From Grifola frondosa (Eukaryota > Basidiomycota > Agaricomycetes > Polyporales > Grifolaceae), in assembly GCA_001683735.1 (NCBI GenBank), contig LUGG01000002.1:2542001-2606000 (forward strand): a stretch of DNA of 64,000 nucleotides. The letters are read 5' to 3'. The notes under the pieces are model-generated. The model searched no databases and was not told the DNA's origin. It saw only the letters and a list, made by a program, of their open reading frames with translations. Shown piece by piece: positions 58,104 through 64,000 of this stretch (position 1 is the stretch's first letter; every line of letters starts with the position of its first letter). Position numbers and translations under genes: made by a program.

Positions 58104-60289
58104 ATGAAGCTGAACACACCATTACCTCAACCTCTACCCAAGGAATGCCTGAAGGCGGCCAAGATATGTGAGTCATCTTCTTAGCAGTAATGTCCGCAGC
58201 TAAACCTACTCCGGTACAGTCAAATCGTTCGTAGATAGCGGGAACAATGGTCTCGATGGCGTAAGCGATGGCTTCCATTGCAGTGTGAACTGGGTCTGAG
58301 TTCGGTGCGTTATTAGGTCATTCCTCGGAGCGTGCTCGAGAACGCAAAGGGCTTCGCCATCTTCACCATCTTCAAGGCCGGATTTCTATTTTCCGCCAGA
58401 GCCGGCAGCGGAGTTGTTATCGCAAAGTTAGAAGACGGAAGTGAGTGACAGTTGTCTCGGGAGGTGCAGTTGCAGTTCGCTCACCACTCATGACAGCATG
58501 GTCCGCTCCCAGTGCGATAGGCACCGCAGGCCTCGGAGTCGGCGGACAAGCGGGTGCAGAGATGACCGATTTTCTCATCGTGCTGAATTCTAGATCTGTA
58601 CGCCCCATGCTTCCGCTCCATCCCTTTGTGCTCACGTTGCTTCTAGGCAGTTGTAAGTGACCTTTGCGGAATGAAGTTGGATTGTAATTTGCTCACCGAC
58701 TTTTCAGCGAACCTTTATGTCCGCCGGATCTCTCACATTAGGAGGAAATCTCAGTATAGCTGTTGGGCCCCTCGGAAGGAACGGAGAGGCCATCGGCTCA
58801 GTAAACGCAAGTGGCAAGATGGCTGCAATGTGAGTTTCAGTCAATTTCTGGGGCCCAGTGGCGGATGTTTGTGCATATTGGTTACCCTGGGCTTCCCAAA
58901 TTTCGTGCCCAACGGAATGCACCTGAGCTATATACATCATGGCTTGTTGTCAAATTATGGCAACGATCAGGATATAGCTATTCGCGCGAATACATTGGAA
59001 CCGCAAGCTGGTCTGTGAAGACTATACATCTGTCTTTCTTTCACTTTCATCTCCACCTTGCATGCAGTGCTGAATTCCTTTGCAGGTACAGCTATTCGAA
59101 GACAAGGGGGTTGTTCGGCGGTGTCTCCATCGAGGGCTCGGTGATCGTCGAACGACAAGACGCCAACTTCCAAGCATATCGCTCGGACGTCTCGGCGAAG
59201 TCCCTCCTCAGCGGTGCAGTCACGCCCCCAGAGTGGGCCTTACCTCTCATCGGCACCCTCGAATCATGCACGGGCCTCCCTGGGAATCGAAGGTGGGTGC
59301 AGGAGTTCCGCGCCAACCACGCAGACGACCCGTACATGTTCGACAGCGTCGAGAGCCCGTCGTTGGAGAGCGGCCCGTCCAATGATTTGTACGCCCCGGA
59401 CACCGTGAGCGGGCAGACGAAGAAGAAGAAGGAATGGTCGTCGGCTATCCCGTTCCCGCCCACAAGCTGGGGCCGGCGCAAAACCTCGGGCTCGTACTTC
59501 TCTGAGTTCCACGACCCGAGCAGGGCACCTGCGCCCGTCGACGCGAACATCCTGCGCCCGATACCGTCGCCCGAGGACCGAACGTCGCCACGGCTGACGC
59601 GCGTGTTGAACCCGGCGACGGGTTACTTCGAGACAAAGTTCGAGTCGGACTACGTGTCAGACGATCGACTGAAGCAGCATCCGCCCCTGGGCAAGACTCG
59701 GAGCGGACGAAAGGCGAAGACGCCTTTGCCTGTGGCGGACACGGAGCCATGGGAGCCGGGCTCGCCGTTCAACTCGCTCCCGCCGTTCGATCAGGCGCGA
59801 TCGAACATGACGGGCTCGGACACGACAAGCCACCGGCGGGCGTACAGCGCCTATGCACCGATGACCACAGGCAGGTCGAGCTCTGCAAATCCGTTCGTGT
59901 CGGCGTCGCGTTCAGATTCGTTCGGGCTGGATTCTGGGGACGAATTCGAGGTGGGGTATGACGGACTGCCGGCACACCGCACGGGTCATCAGACGCCGAA
60001 GCTGATGGCGAAGGCGGAGCTGACGCGACCGCTGTTGCCACATGAGGGCATCGCGCGGGCGATAGCGCTGTATGATTTCAATGCTGTCCAGGTACGTTTT
60101 TTCCATTACACAGCTCCCGTCCAGCGCTGATAAAATAACTATCATCTCTCTAGACCGGCGATTTGTCATTCAAGGAAAGGTCAGGTCATCGTCGTCACGG
60201 AGAAGAGCGAGGACACAAATACGTGGTGGAGGGGCAAGCTCGAGGGCCGCAACGGGATCTTTCCTGCGAATTTTGTGGAGGTAGTGTGA
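58104..60289 (+). CDS. SYLF-SH3 protein (Lsb3/Ysc84, SH3YL1-like)
   Basis: Binds phosphoinositides and actin through the N-terminal SYLF domain and links to endocytic patches through a C-terminal SH3 domain. The start MKLNTPLPQPLPKECLKAAK joins FKSFVDSGNNGLDGV, IPRSVLENAKGFAIFTIFKA, GFLFSARAGSGVVIAKLEDG, WSAPSAIGTAGLGVGGQAGA, MTDFLIVLNSRS, FMSAGSLTLGGNLSIAVGPL and YSYSKTRGLFGGVSIEGSVI across introns. A long Ser/Pro-rich middle (59300-60050) follows, then SH3: ARAIALYDFNAVQTGDLSF, VIVVTEKSEDTNTWWRGKLE and GRNGIFPANFVEVV, TGA at 60287-60289. All SH3 signature residues (ALYDF, WW, PxNFV) are present. Confidence 0.93.
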
Positions 60290-61117
60290 TTTCACTTTTG
60301 TTGTATTTGTCATGGTTATGTTTCACTCAGCGTTCTGCTCCCTCTGTTGTATGTACTGAACTGATCAACTGTAGCGCTTTCTGACACATTCCATTGTTTT
60401 TCGATTTTTCTTTGATATCATGCTCTCGTATCTTATGTTAACCGTGGCGCCAGGAACACATCGACTTCACCGCAGCTCTCGGATGGGAAGGACTGGTTGC
60501 ACGCTGTGCCACTGCAGAACACTTTTGTATGTATATCTCGATAGTTCGCCAATATTATACGAGACGAGTTGAATTCGGTGGGATCGCCGAAACGAGATGT
60601 GACATTTTGGTGTGACTGCTACTGCCAGTTCGGGGTCACGACCATAATTCCGACGAGACTTGACTGCGGTTTCCTGATCTCGGGTCATCCGCATCGAAAA
60701 CATCAAAGGAAAAGGCGATGCTGCAGGCTATGCTATGGAAATGCTCATGGAAAGAGGCGGGTGCAGGCGGGTTACTCCTGCGTGGATACGGCCTGCTGAG
60801 CGCCTCAGGCCGCAGCTCTAGACGCGCATGTCAGTTCCAGATTTTCCTCCATTCTGACCGCCGCAACGCTCGAGTACAATTCCATCGACAGCCATGCTTC
60901 TTTGCGTGTGATTCGGATCTTTTTTTTTTTTCGCTCGATGGTTGACTGGTAGAATGGAATGAAAACCGGAGGGAGTTTGGAGGGCGCCGCCGGAGACATT
61001 GCCGGAAAGGCAATTTATGAAAGTGGGCTGATGTTTGGAAGCGCCCATGAAGGCGCACGCGCTGATCTTATTACCCTCTCTCCAAAGCTACTGCGTCCTT
61101 TCTCTCCGACCGTCATC
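60290..61117. promoter_or_regulatory. Upstream region of the SREBP-like gene
   Basis: About 830 bp. A T11 tract lies near 60919 and a pyrimidine-rich leader (CCTTTCTCTCCGACCGTC) just before the ATG. No gene seen. Confidence 0.4.
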
Positions 61118-64000
61118 ATGTCTACGTCTCCTCCGTCTTCCGGCAGCTCGTCGGACAACTCTCCGTCCCCCTCCATCTCTCTCCACGACCTCAAGACAGA
61201 CCCTTCCGATGCCCTCGACTTCATTCTGCAGAGCATGACGGACTCGAATACGGACTCGTCCCAGGACAACAGTCCTCCCGACTGGTCTCAGCTCTCGTCA
61301 TGGGCGCAGACTGACACCAAGTTCGACCTCACCTCCGATTTCAACTTTTCGCTGCCCATGGACATGGACCTCGATTTCGATCCCAATATGGCGGTCGACC
61401 CCAGTGCGCTACACTTCACTTCTATTTTCGATCAGTCCGCACTCTCCATGGCACCCATCGACAACAACCCGTACTTGATGTCCTCCGAAATGGCATCTAA
61501 TCCTCTGCTCTATCCCATGCCTGATGAGTCCACTTGGAATTCTCATGTCCAGCTCGGAACGGGACGACGTCTGAGCGTTACGTCCTCTTCTTCTTCGTCT
61601 GGCGCATCTCTCTCGCCTGTTATCGAGTCCACATCAGTGGTATCTAGTTCTCCGCCGAGCGACCTATGCCTGAGCGATCCGGCGTCGGAGCTCGCGCAGC
61701 GCGTCCGCCAGATGGCGGGCGTCACGCTTGCGGTGCCCGTGAGCGCCCAAGTTCAACAGCTTGCTGCAGCCGGTGAGTCGCACTCGTGCATGCGAAGCGA
61801 CGGTGCATGCTGAAGCGCATATAGGCGGGCAGTCGAAACTCCCGATACCCCGCCTCGCCCGTCCAACCCATCTCCTGCGGCCAAGCGACCGAGTCCGAAG
61901 CCCGACCCGGAGTCGTCCACCTCCACTCCTGCTTCCGAGAAGGCGGACTCTCCTGCTGCTGAAGCTCCTCCGGCCTCATCTACGACGGTTATAGGCCGCC
62001 CGAAGACAAGCCATACGACTATCGAGCGCCGATACCGCACTAATCTTAATGCACGTATCACGGGTTTGAAGCAGTCCGTTCCCGCGCTCCGCGTACTGGA
62101 AATCAAAAGCGGGATACCGAGCCCGTACAATGACGTTGTCGATGCACGCGGATTCGTCGACGGCGTTAAGGTCGCGCGGAAGATGAGCAAGGCGAATATT
62201 CTTGGCAAGGGCTACTGAGTATATTCGGTTGGTACTGTCATGATTTTATCATTTGCTTTGCTTATGTCGTTCGTAGGGTTCTCAAGAAGCGCGAATCCCG
62301 ACTGAAGAGGGAGCAGGACGGCCTGAAGTCGCTCGTCTCAGGGCTGGTTGGCGGACCGGCACTCCTCAAGGAGTGGGAACGCGAGTGGAAGGAACGCTTT
62401 GGCGGAGAGGAGAAGGATGAAGTCGAAGATGATGATGCCGCAGGTAGTGACGATGAAGATGACGGCGAGGATACTGATGGCGAGGACGAAGATGGTCGCG
62501 CGCGGAAGAAAGCCAAGGTAGCAAAGGTTCAGAAGAAGGAGAAGCCCTAAACGCCTGCTCCGCCGCCAGTACCAATGGTGCCTGGTCAAATGCCGGAGAA
62601 GCGTAAGCGAGGTCGACCGCGCAAGGTCCCCTTACCCTCCGTACCCGCCCCAGTGTCTTCTGCGGAGGTATCTCCCATTATCACCCCGATACCCTCCAAT
62701 TACCCCCTACTTATTCAGTCGACCATCCTATGCAAGAAGCTTTCGTCCCGATCAAGGCCGAACATATGATGCAGCAAGCGCCGGCACAACACTCTCTGCT
62801 CGCGGCATTTGCTTTCTTCTCTCCTCTTCAACTCACCTCTCACGTCGTCCACCCGGTCACACTCCCAGCATGCGCATGCGCATCAGGGTATAGTCCTTAC
62901 ACCCCACACAAATGCCTTACCCACCAGTTCCCCGGCACCGTCTGCGTTTGGCCTGGACGGCTATGGTCTACACCAGAGGTGGTGCAGGCCGCACATCTGC
63001 TCGTGTCAACACTCGTTTTCTTCTATGTGCTGGTTGCCATGGATCACTGGCGCTCTGCGGCAGACCAGTGTGCTTGCAAGGATGTCTTCTTTCTTCTCTC
63101 GTACGCATGTGCAGTCGAAGTCAAGCAGTGCTGTGAACATGAAGAGTCCGCATCAATAGGTCGCAAGGCGTACGACCGCGCCGCGCTCACTGATGCGCTG
63201 GTGCCCGCATGTCGTGGCTCCGCAGATGAGGCGGCACGGCTGCGCGCAGCACTGGTGTGTCGGCGGGCGTTGTCGGGTTGATGCAAGGCGTCATCAAGGC
63301 TGTGCGCATCGACGCGGGATCGAGCTGAACCAGCTGGAACAGCGAGCATGGGTACGACTCGGCGAACTGGTCGCTTTCGACGGTATGTGCTATTTGATTC
63401 GCCATTTAGGATTGCGGTCTTACTCCAAAATGTACTATGTAGGTACTGTTGGTAACATCACCAGGCTGCAGACATACTGGTGCATGTCATGGCACATCTC
63501 GACTTTCGCCGCGACTACTACGGATCTGTCGACCCTTGCACTCATCATTCGTCCCGTGTCTAACGCCAAAGCGGCTGCGCTCTGGGATCAGGCCCGCAAG
63601 CGCGAGTTCCTCCGTGCACATGAGAAGATTGTGCTCAACAACATGAGCGTTGACGATGCGGCGGACTGGCTCACGAAGTGGAGGCGGTGGCACGAAACAG
63701 AGCGCAAGGGCCGCTGCTCCGCCTGCGAAAAGCGGACCCCGTTGGGCGTCCTCGCTGCAATTCTCATACGCGAGCGACTTCGGAAGCATGCCGCGTCGCT
63801 CTTCGTGCGCACGGTCGTGAGCGAGGAGTCCTGTGCTAGTGAGTGCGAGAGCGACGGCTACGTGTACGATGCGGAGAAGGACTTCAAGGAGGAGCAGGAG
63901 CGCAAGGAGACGGTCGAGGCAGGCAAGTCAATTGGAGGGCGTACAGCCGAACTCGCCATCCTGCTCGAGCGTATCTGGGATACGGGTTTCTGCACGCACG
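61118..64000 (+). CDS. SREBP-type bHLH transcription factor (Sre1-like; 3' partial, frame breaks)
   Basis: Membrane-bound sterol/oxygen-responsive regulator. The start MSTSPPSSGSSSDNSPSPS opens an acidic Ser-rich activation domain. After the intron at 61772 comes a Pro-rich linker, then SHTTIERRYRTNLNARITGL, whose Tyr in ERRYR is the SREBP hallmark, and MSKANILGKATEYI RVLKKRE, leucine-zipper like. Next an acidic tract, an AT-hook-like KRKRGRPRKV, HSLLAAFAFFS (first membrane segment), a loop, and VVQAAHLLVSTLVFFYVLVA (second). The C-terminal regulatory part (TLALIIRPVSNAKAAALWDQ, RKREFLRAHEKIVLNNMSVD) runs off the edge. Frame breaks: in-frame TAA at 62548-62550, and single-base shifts near 62705-62715, 62822, 63253 and 63324, several in homopolymers. 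Introns may explain the first. Confidence 0.82.

Noticed and set aside
55712..60289. Biosynthetic gene cluster around the oxidase
   Set aside because: Neighbours are housekeeping or cytoskeletal genes with no backbone enzyme such as PKS, NRPS or terpene synthase.
1..64000. tRNA, rRNA or CRISPR arrays
   Set aside because: A few GGTTCGA-like strings occur, but none has a matching acceptor stem or anticodon arm; there is no regular spaced repeat.

Overview
The window is nuclear DNA from a filamentous basidiomycete, most likely an Agaricomycete (mushroom or polypore type). Genes are dense and cut by many ~50-60 nt GT-AG introns. Recognisable products include a fungal fruit-body lectin pair, an Fet3/Ftr1 iron-uptake pair, tandem S10 carboxypeptidases, an SREBP-type bHLH factor and a multicopy transposon-like gene. 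I see no rRNA, tRNA or CRISPR. Splice junctions were read by eye, so exon ends are good to a few bases where a protein motif crosses them and looser elsewhere.

Layout. 1-0.6 kb: 3' part of a small Cys-rich membrane protein (JTB-like). 0.6-3.5 kb: no convincing gene apart from a long unexplained minus-strand frame. 3.6-8.4 kb: divergent Fet3 ferroxidase and Ftr1 iron permease with four ATCWGATAA iron-GATA sites in the shared promoter. 9.5-13.3 kb: head-to-tail duplication of a short-chain dehydrogenase gene with its flanks. 13.7-18.5 kb: two C2H2-plus-RING genes with a fragment of a third between them, and a stub of an Old Yellow Enzyme gene. 18.9-24.3 kb: gene relics and a divergent lectin pair made by an inverted duplication. 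24.8-25.6 kb: unidentified gene. 25.8-32.1 kb: two-gene, multicopy, mobile-element-like module. 32.7-33.7 kb: broken DUF4336 gene. 34.2-41.7 kb: three tandem secreted serine carboxypeptidases. 42.2-45.7 kb: HIRA/Hir1 histone chaperone. 46.1-47.1 kb: a further C2H2-RING paralogue. 47.3-48 kb: two 64-bp palindromes of one family and a short telomere-like motif. 48.2-52.6 kb: PARP-type zinc-finger protein, secreted CBM19-like protein and ribosomal protein eS26. 53-55.3 kb: hypothetical gene and a Nudix hydrolase. 55.7-60.3 kb: D-amino-acid oxidase and a SYLF-SH3 protein. 61.1 kb to the end: SREBP-like factor, cut by the window edge.

How genes relate. Fet3 oxidises Fe(II) and hands Fe(III) to Ftr1; their shared promoter carries the sites expected for an Sre/Urbs1-type GATA repressor. 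The S10 peptidases, lectins and CBM19-like protein are secreted or accessory functions. HIRA, eS26, the PARP-finger protein, SYLF-SH3 and the SREBP factor are housekeeping or regulatory. The accessory stretches (9-25 kb and 32-42 kb) are shaped by local tandem and inverted duplication followed by decay. Many of the reading-frame breaks are single-base and several lie in homopolymer runs, so assembly error must be separated from true pseudogenisation.
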